Shown: positions 25,862 to 34,456 of the stretch, one piece after another
Layout: every line of letters begins with the position of its first letter
Numbering within the stretch: position 1 is the stretch's first letter
DNA from: Acidicapsa ligni
Lineage (GTDB): Bacteria > Acidobacteriota > Terriglobia > Terriglobales > Acidobacteriaceae
Reading direction: 5' to 3'
DNA: 64,000 nt
Assembly (NCBI RefSeq): GCF_025685655.1
Contig: NZ_JAGSYG010000001.1
Span: 496,001-560,000 of the forward strand
Made by a program: the position numbers and the translations under genes
Notes under the pieces: generated by a model
What the model was told of the DNA's origin: nothing
The model's database searches: none
The model's input: the letters and a program-made list of their open reading frames with translations, nothing else

Positions 25862-27037
25862 TACTGTGGTGTCGATTTCGTCGGCCCAGGCCAGGATGCC
25901 GCCGGCTACGTTGCTGACTTTCTGGAAGCCGTTGGCTTGGAGGAATTCTGCGATCTTCTGGCTGCGGGCTCCGGAGCGGCAGTGGACGAAGATTTCCTGC
26001 TGGGGGTTGAGCTCGTTCAGGCGATTGGGAACGTCGTTCTGAGGGATGAGCTTGCCGCCGATCTGGGCGATCTGGAATTCGTAGGGCTCGCGTACGTCGA
26101 GGAGAAGGAAGTTGTCGTTGCGGGCCTCTTTGCCGTCGAGGCGGGCTTTGAGTTCTTTGACTGAGATTTGAGGGATGCCGTTTTTCACTGTAGCCGCCTG
26201 TGCTGGTTCGGGTGCGATTCCGCAGAACTGGTTGTAGTCGATGAGGGCTGTGACCGTCGGGTTGGTGCCGCAGACGGGGCAGTCGGGATTTTTGCGTAGC
26301 TTGAGCTCGCGGAAGCGCATGGTGAGCGCATCGACGAGAAGCAGACGGCCGATGAGCGGCTCGCCTTTGCCGAGGATGAGCTTGATGACTTCGGTGGCCT
26401 GGATGGTGCCGATCATGCCGGGGAGGATGCCGAGGACGCCGCCTTCGGCGCAGCTTGGGACGAGGCCGGGTGGTGGTGGCTCCGGATAGAGGCAGCGGTA
26501 GCAGGGGCCATCTTTGGTGGCGAAGACGCTGGCCTGGCCTTCGAAGCGGAATATGCTGCCGTAGGCATTGGGTTTGTTGAGCAGGACGCAGGCGTCGTTG
26601 ACCAGGTAGCGGGTCTGGAAGTTGTCTGTGCCGTCGGCGATGATGTCGTACTGGGCGAAGATTTCGAGGGCGTTGGCGCTGGTGAGCATGGTGTCGTGCT
26701 TGACGACGTTGAGCGCGGGATTGAGCGCGTTCAGCTTTTCCTGGGCGGAATCGACCTTTTTGCGGCCAACGTCTTTGGTGCTGTGGATGATCTGGCGCTG
26801 GAGGTTGCTGTAGTCCACGACATCGAAATCAATTACACCGAGGGTTCCGATACCGGCTGCGGCGAGATAGAGAGCGAGCGGCGAGCCGAGGCCTCCGGTG
26901 CCGACGCAGAGCACTTTGGCGGCTTTGAGACGCTGCTGGCCTTCCATGCCGACCTCGGGAAGGATGAGGTGGCGGGAGTAGCGGCCCAGTTCGTCGTTGG
27001 TTAGCTCGGGTAAGGGTTCGGCGGTGGCGGTGGTCAT
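25850..27037 (-). CDS. moeB: MoeB/ThiF-type sulfur-carrier adenylyltransferase with C-terminal rhodanese domain
   Basis: This 395-residue protein starts at an ATG with AAGGAA seven bases upstream; an upstream Met at 27109 adds an unlikely tail. The E1-like adenylation domain covers about 1-265: nucleotide-binding GTGGLG (46-51), Zn pairs Cys179/182 and Cys253/256, and Cys196 in PSCAEGG. A rhodanese domain fills about 290-390 with active Cys353 in HCRSGARS. Such fusions activate MoaD, ThiS or similar carriers by adenylation and sulfur transfer for molybdopterin, thiamine or related pathways. No carrier gene is nearby, so the MoeB role is the best guess rather than proven. Confidence 0.88.
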   Translation of the reverse strand: MTTATAEPLPELTNDELGRYSRHLILPEVGMEGQQRLKAAKVLCVGTGGLGSPLALYLAAAGIGTLGVIDFDVVDYSNLQRQIIHSTKDVGRKKVDSAQEKLNALNPALNVVKHDTMLTSANALEIFAQYDIIADGTDNFQTRYLVNDACVLLNKPNAYGSIFRFEGQASVFATKDGPCYRCLYPEPPPPGLVPSCAEGGVLGILPGMIGTIQATEVIKLILGKGEPLIGRLLLVDALTMRFRELKLRKNPDCPVCGTNPTVTALIDYNQFCGIAPEPAQAATVKNGIPQISVKELKARLDGKEARNDNFLLLDVREPYEFQIAQIGGKLIPQNDVPNRLNELNPQQEIFVHCRSGARSQKIAEFLQANGFQKVSNVAGGILAWADEIDTTVQKY

Positions 27038-27136
27038 GTCTGGTTCCTTTGGATGATTCGGATGATCCGATTTGGCTTTAGATGCCGGTGGGTCCGGGGA
27101 AATCTTCAATATTCATTTTAGAGGTAATTGTGGGAT

Positions 27137-27290
27137 AGCGGATTTCCTTCGGGAATTACGGGGAGAAGGGCAAGGGCAAACTGCTAACAGCAGATTCCCT
27201 GCGGGAATGACAGACAGAACTGCAAGAGCAACGGCAAAGGCAAACGCAAGGGCAAGGGCAAGGGCAGAGGCGACGGCTGGGGGTGGCGGT
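27137..27290 (+). repeat. Dispersed hairpin/hexamer repeat, locus 7 (two copies)
   Basis: A decayed core (27137-27166) is followed by an intact one (27188-27219, loop TGC) and a tail that ends three bases before the lpxK stop codon. Confidence 0.85.
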
Positions 27291-27292
27291 GG

Positions 27293-28264
27293 TTAGGGAT
27301 GTGGCTTTGTTTGTTTGAGGTGGGTTTGCAGGAAGGACTGGATTGTGGGTTCGTCTTCGAAGGTGATGCGGAGGGGTGTGGTTTGGAGGGGGAGTGCGAA
27401 GTTCGGATTGGGTAGGCGGATCTGGTCTTTTTCTGTGGTGATGAGGGCTGTGGCTTTGGATGTTTTGGCCAGGTCGTTCAGGTGCTGCAGGTCTTGCGGG
27501 GTGTAGCTGTGGTGGTCGCTGAAGGCGTGGCGGGCGGCGAGCTGGAGGCCGGATTGTTCCAATCCCCGGAAGAACTGGCTGGGGCGGGCTATGCCGCAGA
27601 AGGCTACTACTGGGCCAGCGATTTTGGGGACTTGCATTTCGCGGCGGTAGCGCCAGATGGGTTGTGTCAGTTGCAGGGCGCGGAGGCGGGTTGCGGCTGG
27701 TTCATCTGCTGAATCAATCGCGAATATGTTGGCTCGCTTGAGGGCGGAGCGGCTTTCTCGGAGATTGCCTGCGGGGAGAAGTGAGTCGGCGAGGTCTTCG
27801 GAGTTGATGAGGACGATGTCTATGTCGCGGGCCAGTTGACGGTGCTGGAAGCCGTCGTCGAGGAGATGAAGCTTACTCTGGGGTGTTGCGGCTTCGGCTA
27901 GTTGGCCTGCTTCGAAGCGTTTGGCGGCGACGTAAACGGGAAGGTCGGTCTGGCGGGCTATGAGAAGCGGTTCGTCGCCGAATTGGGCGGCGCTGCCGTT
28001 GGGGTTTACGCGCTCTGCATGTGCGGTGTTGCGACCGTAGCCGCGTGACAGTATGTCCCCCGGGATGCCTTGCCGGTGCAGCAGTTGGGCGAGGGCTATG
28101 ACGAAGGGAGTCTTGCCGGTGCCTCCTGCGGAGATGTTTCCGATGCTGATGACGGGCGCGGTTAGATGGTTTATTTTTTCCCAGCCTTGGCGCAGTGCCA
28201 GTGAGCGCAGGGCTGTGCCTGCTGCGTAGAGCGGGACTAGAGGCAAGGCCCAGGGTCTTTTCAC
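27293..28264 (-). CDS. lpxK: Tetraacyldisaccharide 4'-kinase
   Basis: This 323-residue enzyme phosphorylates the 4' position of the lipid A precursor at the inner membrane. The P-loop SAGGTGKTP (GGTGKT at 47-52) lies after a hydrophobic N-terminal helix. LLDDGFQHRQLARDIDIVLIN and FCGIARPSQFF are typical of LpxK, as is the late ITTEKDQIRL block. It starts at GTG within a GTGA overlap with the waaA stop codon, so the two are translationally coupled. Length is normal for the family. Confidence 0.96.
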   Translation of the reverse strand: MKRPWALPLVPLYAAGTALRSLALRQGWEKINHLTAPVISIGNISAGGTGKTPFVIALAQLLHRQGIPGDILSRGYGRNTAHAERVNPNGSAAQFGDEPLLIARQTDLPVYVAAKRFEAGQLAEAATPQSKLHLLDDGFQHRQLARDIDIVLINSEDLADSLLPAGNLRESRSALKRANIFAIDSADEPAATRLRALQLTQPIWRYRREMQVPKIAGPVVAFCGIARPSQFFRGLEQSGLQLAARHAFSDHHSYTPQDLQHLNDLAKTSKATALITTEKDQIRLPNPNFALPLQTTPLRITFEDEPTIQSFLQTHLKQTKPHP

Positions 28265-29628
28265 CGGGGGCCTCGGGCGTGCTGGATTTTGTTCAGTATC
28301 TGGTGGATTGCGGCTACGGTGCGGGCTGTGGCGCCGGACTGGGTTTCGAAGACGTGGTGGGCTTGTTTGCCCATTGCGGAGGCTTCTGCCGGGTTTGTGA
28401 GAAGGCTGATGAGCGTGGTGGCTAGAGTGGATTTGTCGGCTATCGTCAGGGCTTGCCGGGTACGCAGTTGATCGACGATGCCGCGGAAGTTGGCGTAGTG
28501 CGGGCCCATGACGATGGGGATGCTGAACTGGGCGGGTTCGAGTGGATTGTGGCCGCCTGCCTCTACGAGGCTACCTCCTACAAAGGCGATGGTGGCCAGG
28601 GAGTAGACGGAGGCTAGTTCGCCTATGGAATCGAGCAGGATGATTTCGCCGGGGGCTAGTTTTTCTGGGGCTAATTTTTTTGGGGATTGCCCGATGTCGA
28701 TTGCACTGCGGCGACGCCAGGGAAAGCTGGTTTGCTGCAGCAGGCTTGCTACTTGCGGGAAGCGTTCGGGATGGCGCGGGGCGAGGATGAGGGCTAATTC
28801 TACGCCGGGTGTGGTGTTTCCGGTTTTGGCTTGTAGCTGCGTCCAGGCGGCGAGGAGGATTTCTTCTTCGCCATCGAGGGTGCTTCCGGCGACGATCAGG
28901 CGGTGGTTGCCGGAGAGTGTGCGAAGCAGGGTTGTGGCTGCTGATTCTTGAGTGGAGCGGATATCGAATTTGAGGTTGCCGCTGACGGATACGCGGTCTG
29001 GCTGGCAGCCGATGGCGCGGAGGCGGTCGGCATCGATTGCTGTCTGCGCGAGTACGGCGGTGAGTTTGCTTAGGAACGGTCGCCAGAGTGCGCGCAGGCG
29101 TCGATAGCGGGGCCAGGAGCGGTCTGAGATGCGTGCGTTGACTACTACGACGGGAATTGCTCGATGGAAGCAGGCGGAGAGCAGGTTGGGCCAGAATTCA
29201 GTCTCGGCGAGGATCAGCATTCGGGGCTTGAGTTCATCGAGATAGGCGTTGACGGCCCAGGGGAGATCGAGCGGGCAGTAGAAGACTCGGGATGCGCCGA
29301 AGCGTTCGCGGGCGAGGGCCTGGCCGGTGCGGGTGGTGGTGGAGAGGACGAGTCGATAGGTGGGAAGTTCGGATTCCAGTTCGGAGATGAGGCGGCTTAC
29401 GGCGAGGACTTCGCCGACGGAGACGGCGTGCAGCCAGAGGACGGGCTGGCTAGAGGGCTGGATAACGGGTTTGCTGCCTGTCGCGTCCAATATCCGCCTG
29501 GGAACTTTACCGAGGCGCTCGCGCAATCCTTCGCGGTATTTGTGCGTGGTCGTCATCTTCCATATCCACCAGGGCGCGCTTAGGATCAGCCCGAGCAGCA
29601 GGAGTATGTTGTAGAGGAAAAGAATCAT
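28261..29628 (-). CDS. waaA: 3-deoxy-D-manno-octulosonic acid (Kdo) transferase
   Basis: This 455-residue membrane-associated GT30 enzyme adds Kdo to lipid A. It has an N-terminal membrane anchor (MILFLYNILLLLGLIL), WLHAVSVGEVLA near residue 85, ILAETEFWPNLL and VVNARISDRSW at about 140-170. The C-terminal donor site shows the GGHNPLEPA motif. It overlaps lpxK by four bases, forming an LPS operon. Whether it adds one or more Kdo units cannot be told. Confidence 0.96.
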   Translation of the reverse strand: MILFLYNILLLLGLILSAPWWIWKMTTTHKYREGLRERLGKVPRRILDATGSKPVIQPSSQPVLWLHAVSVGEVLAVSRLISELESELPTYRLVLSTTTRTGQALARERFGASRVFYCPLDLPWAVNAYLDELKPRMLILAETEFWPNLLSACFHRAIPVVVVNARISDRSWPRYRRLRALWRPFLSKLTAVLAQTAIDADRLRAIGCQPDRVSVSGNLKFDIRSTQESAATTLLRTLSGNHRLIVAGSTLDGEEEILLAAWTQLQAKTGNTTPGVELALILAPRHPERFPQVASLLQQTSFPWRRRSAIDIGQSPKKLAPEKLAPGEIILLDSIGELASVYSLATIAFVGGSLVEAGGHNPLEPAQFSIPIVMGPHYANFRGIVDQLRTRQALTIADKSTLATTLISLLTNPAEASAMGKQAHHVFETQSGATARTVAAIHQILNKIQHARGPR

Positions 29629-29767
29629 GCATCCTTTAAAGTTGGCACGGCTGAATTCGTATGGCGATTTCGATAGCGCTGCGCTGGAGGATCGCGATTC
29701 TGGTTCCGGGCGCGGTGTTCGTTCGATTGTAGGAACGAGTACCCCCCAAATGATACAGTCGTGCCAA

Positions 29768-30442
29768 ATGCGCCTCGGAATTTTGCTATTGAAACGAGTG
29801 CTGGCGAGCTGCTTTATCGCGGCAGGTCTGGCTGGTGTTTCGGCGCTGGCACTCGATCATCTTCCGCCGAAGGTGCAGCCGGCGACGGAGTTTGCTGCTG
29901 TTGAGATTCATGCCGACGAGAAGCTGGCTATTGCCGCAGAGCCGTACGATACCAAGGAGAAGATGATTCTCTTTCGCGTGGATTATGTTTCTCACGGGGT
30001 GTTGCCGGTGCGCTTGATTGTGACCAACAACAGCGACCGGCCTATCTCTTTACGCGATGCGCGGATTATTTATGTGACGGCGACGGGCGATCGCATCCAG
30101 GCTGCGGAGCCGGAGGATGTTGAGCGGCTGATGACGATGCGGGAGAAGCAGGGCGGGAAGATTCCTATGCCGGGGCCGATACCGGCTATTCACCTGAAGC
30201 CCAAGGCGAGCGATAAGGCGATTGAGCAGGATTTCAATACGTTTGAATTTCAAGCGCTGGTGGTGGAGCCGCATACGACGCGGGCGGGATTTCTCTTCTA
30301 CGATGTCAGCGGTCTCGATCATCCGCTGAAGGGCGCGTTGCTGAATCTGCACACGATCAAGAATGCGGATGGGCAGGAGCTGTTTTATTTTGAGATTCCG
30401 TTCGATAAATATTTGAAGAGCAAGTCTCCGCAGATGAATTGA
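29768..30442 (+). CDS. Secreted protein of unknown function
   Basis: The ATG at 29768 gives 224 residues with a signal peptide (MRLGILLLKR, SALALD cleavage). The frame is open back to 29627, opposite the waaA start, but the upstream part lacks family-like character. The mature part is a beta-rich domain with LFRVDYVSHGVLPVRLIVTNNSDRPISLRDARI, resembling small beta-sandwich domains, followed by a Pro-rich middle. No named family is recognised. It is followed by an SDR gene 90 bp downstream in the same direction. Confidence 0.75.
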   Translation: MRLGILLLKRVLASCFIAAGLAGVSALALDHLPPKVQPATEFAAVEIHADEKLAIAAEPYDTKEKMILFRVDYVSHGVLPVRLIVTNNSDRPISLRDARIIYVTATGDRIQAAEPEDVERLMTMREKQGGKIPMPGPIPAIHLKPKASDKAIEQDFNTFEFQALVVEPHTTRAGFLFYDVSGLDHPLKGALLNLHTIKNADGQELFYFEIPFDKYLKSKSPQMN

Positions 30443-30531
30443 AGTGCCTGACCAATCAGCTGGACGGCTAACCTCCGAGTCGATCTTTCGTTTTTGTTCA
30501 TCCAACATTGGAAGGCGATACAGGAGGGATT

Positions 30532-31311
30532 ATGGATCTGCAACTCAAGGGGAAGACTGCACTGGTAACTGGCGGCAGCGCCGGGATAGGTTTGGCAATC
30601 GTTGAATTGCTGGCAAAAGAGGGTGTGACGGTTTTTGTGCCTGGCAGAAGTCAGAAGAAGCTGGATGAGGCTTTTGCGAAGAGTGAGTTCCCTGTTCACA
30701 AGATTGTTGCCGATCCGGGCACGGCTGAGGGTGCGGATGCGGTGATTGCGCAGGTGCCGGAGATCGATATTCTGGTGAACAACCTGGGCATCTATGAGGC
30801 GAAATCTTTTGCCGAAATTACCGATGCGGATTGGCTAAAGATCTTCGAGGTGAATGTGTTGAGCGGGGTGCGGCTCTCTCGTCATTATTTTCCGCAGATG
30901 TTGAAGAGAAACAGTGGGCGGGTGATTTTTATCTCCAGTGAATCGGCGGTGATGACGCCTGCGGAGATGATTCATTACGGGATGACGAAGTCTTCGCAAC
31001 TGGCGATTTCTCGCGGATTGGCGGAGCTTACCAAGGGCACTGCGGTGACGGTGAACACGGTGCTGCCGGGGCCGACGCGTTCGGAGGGGATTGTTGGATT
31101 TTTGCAGCAGATTGCTTCAACGCCGAATCCTACTGCGGAGCAGGCGGAGAAGGAATTCTTTGAAAAGCATCGGTCGAATTCGTTATTGCAGCGGTTGATT
31201 GAGGCGGATGAGATTGCCAGCCTGGTTGCTTACCTGGCGAGTCCGTTGTCTTCTGCTACCAATGGCGCAGCGCTGCGGGCTGAGGGTGGGTTGCTTCGCT
31301 CGATTGTGTAA
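30532..31311 (+). CDS. Short-chain dehydrogenase/reductase
   Basis: This 259-residue classical SDR starts at an ATG preceded by AGGAGG; an in-frame GTG/ATG upstream (30508) is weaker. The cofactor motif TGGSAGIG (about residues 12-19) and NNLG mid-domain are present. The catalytic set is Ser in ISSESAV and the YGMTKS segment (Tyr and Lys spaced four apart). The C-terminus is longer than in many SDRs and includes GPTRSEGIVGF and GAALRAEGG. The substrate is unknown. Confidence 0.92.
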   Translation: MDLQLKGKTALVTGGSAGIGLAIVELLAKEGVTVFVPGRSQKKLDEAFAKSEFPVHKIVADPGTAEGADAVIAQVPEIDILVNNLGIYEAKSFAEITDADWLKIFEVNVLSGVRLSRHYFPQMLKRNSGRVIFISSESAVMTPAEMIHYGMTKSSQLAISRGLAELTKGTAVTVNTVLPGPTRSEGIVGFLQQIASTPNPTAEQAEKEFFEKHRSNSLLQRLIEADEIASLVAYLASPLSSATNGAALRAEGGLLRSIV

Positions 31312-31339
31312 TGCGAAATGCAATCCCGGGACTAGACAG

Positions 31340-31915
31340 CTAGAGTCCGGTTACGACTACGGAATACAGGCTCAGTGCGGCATCGCCCTGGGCTAGTGTG
31401 CGGATGCGAGTAAGGTTTCCGTACTGCTCTGCCAAGGGCTGCTTTTTGCGATGCTCGGCGATGACGATCGCGTCTGCGGCCAGGAGGTGGGCGCCGTCGC
31501 CGCCGAGCAGGTTGAGCGTGTTCGAGTATTCGTCGGCTTTATCGTAGGGCGGGTCGAGGAAGATGGCGTTGTAGGTGCGTGTTTCGCGCTTGAGAAATGC
31601 CGCGACGCTGCGCTTTTCGACGGAGAAGCCGGTGCGGATGTTGAGGGTGTCGAGGTTTTTTTTCAAGATGGCGAGCGCGGGTGGGCCGGACTCAACGAAA
31701 GTTACGTGCGTGGCACCGCGGCTTAGGGCTTCAATCCCTACGGCGCCGGAGCCTGCGTAGAGATCGAGGAAGGCTTTGCTTTGTACGTGATCGGTCGCGC
31801 CCTGGGTGAGGATGTTAAACAGGGTTTCGCGGAGGCGGTCGGCTGTGGGGCGCGTGTCCTGTCCGACGGGGGCGGCAAGGGGGCGGGATCGGAGATTTCC
31901 GGCTATTACTCGCAT
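31340..31915 (-). CDS. rsmD: 16S rRNA (guanine(966)-N2)-methyltransferase
   Basis: This 191-residue class I SAM-dependent enzyme has MRVIAGNLRSRPL at the start, RPTADRLRETLFNIL, the SAM site FLDLYAGSGAVGIEALSRGA (about 50-70) and the catalytic DPPY motif (IFLDPPYDK). It methylates G966 of 16S rRNA in the 30S subunit. It converges with the SDR gene, with only 28 bp between stop codons. Confidence 0.95.
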   Translation of the reverse strand: MRVIAGNLRSRPLAAPVGQDTRPTADRLRETLFNILTQGATDHVQSKAFLDLYAGSGAVGIEALSRGATHVTFVESGPPALAILKKNLDTLNIRTGFSVEKRSVAAFLKRETRTYNAIFLDPPYDKADEYSNTLNLLGGDGAHLLAADAIVIAEHRKKQPLAEQYGNLTRIRTLAQGDAALSLYSVVVTGL

Positions 31916-32130
31916 ACGTTCTGTTTTAACGTTAGCTGATTTTGGTGGGTGGGGGAGTCTATGGGGGTTGAAGGACGGAGATGCACATTCGAAGAACGTT
32001 ATGGCGCGATCGGAGATTTTGATACCGAACAGTCAGAACTTTCCATATGCTCGATAAGTGAATTGGCGATTTTGCATAAAATGCTTGCTTGAAGTACTGT
32101 CAGCGAACATGCTTTCGGTGAGTCGTCGCG

Positions 32131-32757
32131 TCAGTAGAGCTCATCGGCGGGAATCTTCATTTGCGCCAAGTCGATGGCAAGTGCCAACCCGAGTTCTCTG
32201 ACAGCCTGTTTGGAGGAGGATTTAGAGTCTGGCGACCATCTAGCCGCAACGTGATACTTGCCTCCGCGCACGGCTTCGATAACCCAATCGGAACCATCGG
32301 TTCCCGTTTGGTCTCCCGCCATGTAGCTTGGAAATTGCCAGAATTTCACCTTTTCAACTTTGGTCAGAAACTCATCAACCTGCATGGTAGTGAGTGTCCG
32401 CGACGTGTTCTCGATGAGCACATGGTCCTTTTGTTGAAAGCCAGCTCTCCCACTTCCAATTTTCGTTGTAAGGACTCCGGTGTCATCTGCCTGTATATCG
32501 AGACGCACCATGACGGGTTGGTTGAATGATCTCAGCCAAAGAAATCTGTACGAGTGCGATGCGGGCTTTTGAGATAGTTCGAGGAAAGAAGCTTCATCTA
32601 GAAGTTTCAGCTCCCAGGTGTAGTAATCAGCCTGGAGCTTGTCGTTGCGGATCTTCTGATCAAAAGACCGCTGTGGGAAATATGAATTCTGGGCCATCGA
32701 GGGCACAGAGAAAAGTACGAACAGTGCGAGCGCGATGAAATGGCAATTTAAGCGCAT
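32131..32757 (-). CDS. Secreted protein of unknown function
   Basis: This 208-residue protein has a clear signal peptide (MRLNCHFIALALF, SMAQ site). The mature part is alpha/beta without repeats or cysteines, with VKFWQFPSYMAGDQTGTDGSDWVIEA the most distinctive segment; similar WxxPS...GxDGSxWxxEG patterns occur in uncharacterised secreted proteins of Gram-negative bacteria. Its GC content is lower than that of its neighbours, hinting at a different history. No function is proposed. Confidence 0.75.
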   Translation of the reverse strand: MRLNCHFIALALFVLFSVPSMAQNSYFPQRSFDQKIRNDKLQADYYTWELKLLDEASFLELSQKPASHSYRFLWLRSFNQPVMVRLDIQADDTGVLTTKIGSGRAGFQQKDHVLIENTSRTLTTMQVDEFLTKVEKVKFWQFPSYMAGDQTGTDGSDWVIEAVRGGKYHVAARWSPDSKSSSKQAVRELGLALAIDLAQMKIPADELY

Positions 32758-32965
32758 GGTTATTTAGACACCGGAGAACCTCCTTTCCGCTGCCTTGAGT
32801 CGAGGAGCAGCGCAGGTGCGGCTTTGGTCGTAATTTAATTGAGGAGCGCGTGCTTTAGCAGGAGTTGGTTTGTCTGGCTGTTTATTGGTGGATTGATGCG
32901 TGTTTTCGAGGTCGGCGTTTGGTTTGGGTTGGTTTAGGGGATTGTTCTTCTAGTGAAGGGTGGGT

Positions 32966-33120
32966 GAAGCAGATTCCCTTCGGGAATGACAGACAGAAGG
33001 GCAAGCGCTAAGGCGAGGCAACGGCAAGAGCTAAAGACAGAAGCAGATTCCCTTCGGGAATGACAGCTAGAAAAGCAAGGGCAACAGCAAGGGCAAGGGC
33101 AACTGCAACGGCTGGGGCTA
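32966..33120 (+). repeat. Dispersed hairpin/hexamer repeat, locus 8 (two copies)
   Basis: Two TTC-loop cores (32966-32997 and 33040-33071) with hexamer tails lie in the 503-bp divergent gap 32758-33260. This is one of two loci between divergent genes. The flanking bases are G/T-rich with no gene. Confidence 0.87.
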
Positions 33121-33260
33121 TGGCTATCTGTCCGTGGCTTATTTGGGGTTTATTTGATTTCTATTTAATGATGATTTGGTGCTTTGATTGATTTTTGGGT
33201 ATGGCTGGCTGGTTTAGATTGCTGTCTTGATTGAGAATCAGGTGGCACCCTCTACAATCG

Positions 33261-34373
33261 ATGTGTATGCGTGGCTGGTCAATCCCGTTAGGCCGGTGGA
33301 TGGGCGTCGAATTTCGCATCCACACTTTTTTTGTGCTGCTTGCTGTGATCTGCGTTCTGTTTGCTAACGCGGTGAACCTGGGTGCGGCGGCTGGTCTTGG
33401 GCTGTGGCTGCTGATTTTTGGGGCGGTGGCGGTGCGGGAGACTGCGCGTCTTGTTGTGGCCGCGTGGCTGGGGCTGCGGTTGCGGACGGTGCTGCTGCTG
33501 CCGATTGGCGGGCTGTTTGCTTATGCCACTCCGGAGAGCCAGGAGGCTGCTATCGGGTCGGCGCAGTATCCGCTGGCGATTGCGGGGCCGCTTGCCAACA
33601 TTCTGACTGCGCTGGTGCTGGCGGCGATTGCTACGGGGACTTCGGGTAGCTTTCCGTTGATGGGGATGCCGTTTGTGACTCCTGCGGCGCTGCTACGGAG
33701 CATGATCTGGCTGCAGGCGTTTTTAGGAGTGCTGCATTTTCTGCCGGCGTATCCGCTGGATGCGGGGCGGTTGTTGCGGAGTGGTTTGAGCGGCCTGCAT
33801 GGCAAGGCTCCGGCGGCGCGGGCGTTGACCGGGCTGGGGCAACTGGTGGCGCTTTGCACGATTTTTGGCGGATTTTTTCTACACGATCCGATCTTGCCTG
33901 CTGCGGGATTTTTCATCTTTATCGGGGCGCAGCTTGAGGACCAGGGCGTGTTCTTTCAATCCGTGGTGGATACGGTGCAGATGCGCGAGGTGATGCTGAC
34001 GGACTTTGCCACGCTGTCGCCTTCAGATACGCTGGCGGATGCGCTCATTCGCTGTGTGCATTCGTTGCAGGAGGACTTTCCTGTGGTGCGCGGATCGCAG
34101 TTGGTGGGCATTGTGAATCGGCAACGAATTGTGGAGACGCTGCGTGCCGATGGGAATGGTTATATCCAGGGCGTGATGTCGCGGAGTTTTCAGGTGGCCA
34201 AGCCGGAGGATACGCTGGGCGCGATTATTCGCCGTATTACTGCGGGGCGGGGGTTGACGCTGATCCCGGTGGCCGAGGGCGAAAAGATTGTGGGCATGGT
34301 GAGTGTGCAGAATTTGATGACTTCCATGTCGCTGCTTGCGGAGCAGCGCAAGATTGAACGAAACGAGATGTGA
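33261..34373 (+). CDS. Site-2-protease-like membrane protein with CBS pair, catalytic motif lost
   Basis: This protein of about 370 residues starts at ATG 33261 (or 33267). It follows the M50B/SpoIVFB-type plan: GRWMGVEFRIHTFFVLL, several membrane helices, then a CBS pair at about 241-360. The zinc motif HExxH is replaced by RETAR (Arg59-Glu60-Thr-Ala-Arg63), so both His ligands are gone. The distal motif PAYPLDAGR (about 162-170) keeps Asp but has Ala for the usual Gly. The reading frame is intact and codon use is normal, so a non-proteolytic role, perhaps nucleotide-sensing scaffolding, is likely (inference). A terminator-like stem follows. Confidence 0.88.
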   Translation: MCMRGWSIPLGRWMGVEFRIHTFFVLLAVICVLFANAVNLGAAAGLGLWLLIFGAVAVRETARLVVAAWLGLRLRTVLLLPIGGLFAYATPESQEAAIGSAQYPLAIAGPLANILTALVLAAIATGTSGSFPLMGMPFVTPAALLRSMIWLQAFLGVLHFLPAYPLDAGRLLRSGLSGLHGKAPAARALTGLGQLVALCTIFGGFFLHDPILPAAGFFIFIGAQLEDQGVFFQSVVDTVQMREVMLTDFATLSPSDTLADALIRCVHSLQEDFPVVRGSQLVGIVNRQRIVETLRADGNGYIQGVMSRSFQVAKPEDTLGAIIRRITAGRGLTLIPVAEGEKIVGMVSVQNLMTSMSLLAEQRKIERNEM

Positions 34374-34410
34374 GCTGGATCTCGGCAGTGTCTCGGTATG
34401 AAATCTACTG

Positions 34411-34435
34411 GCGGCTGAGGCCGCGCCCTTTTTAA
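34411..34435 (+). terminator. Probable terminator after the S2P-like gene
   Basis: GCGGC-TGAG-GCCGC (34411-34424) is followed by GCCCTTTTT, 38 bp after the stop codon and upstream of rsmI. The stem is short. Confidence 0.5.
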
Positions 34436-34456
34436 AAACGAAAGTCTCTCATCAGC

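Noticed and set aside
28289-29614. Several + strand ORFs opposite waaA
   Set aside because: All lie antisense to a well-supported gene and have no recognisable content.
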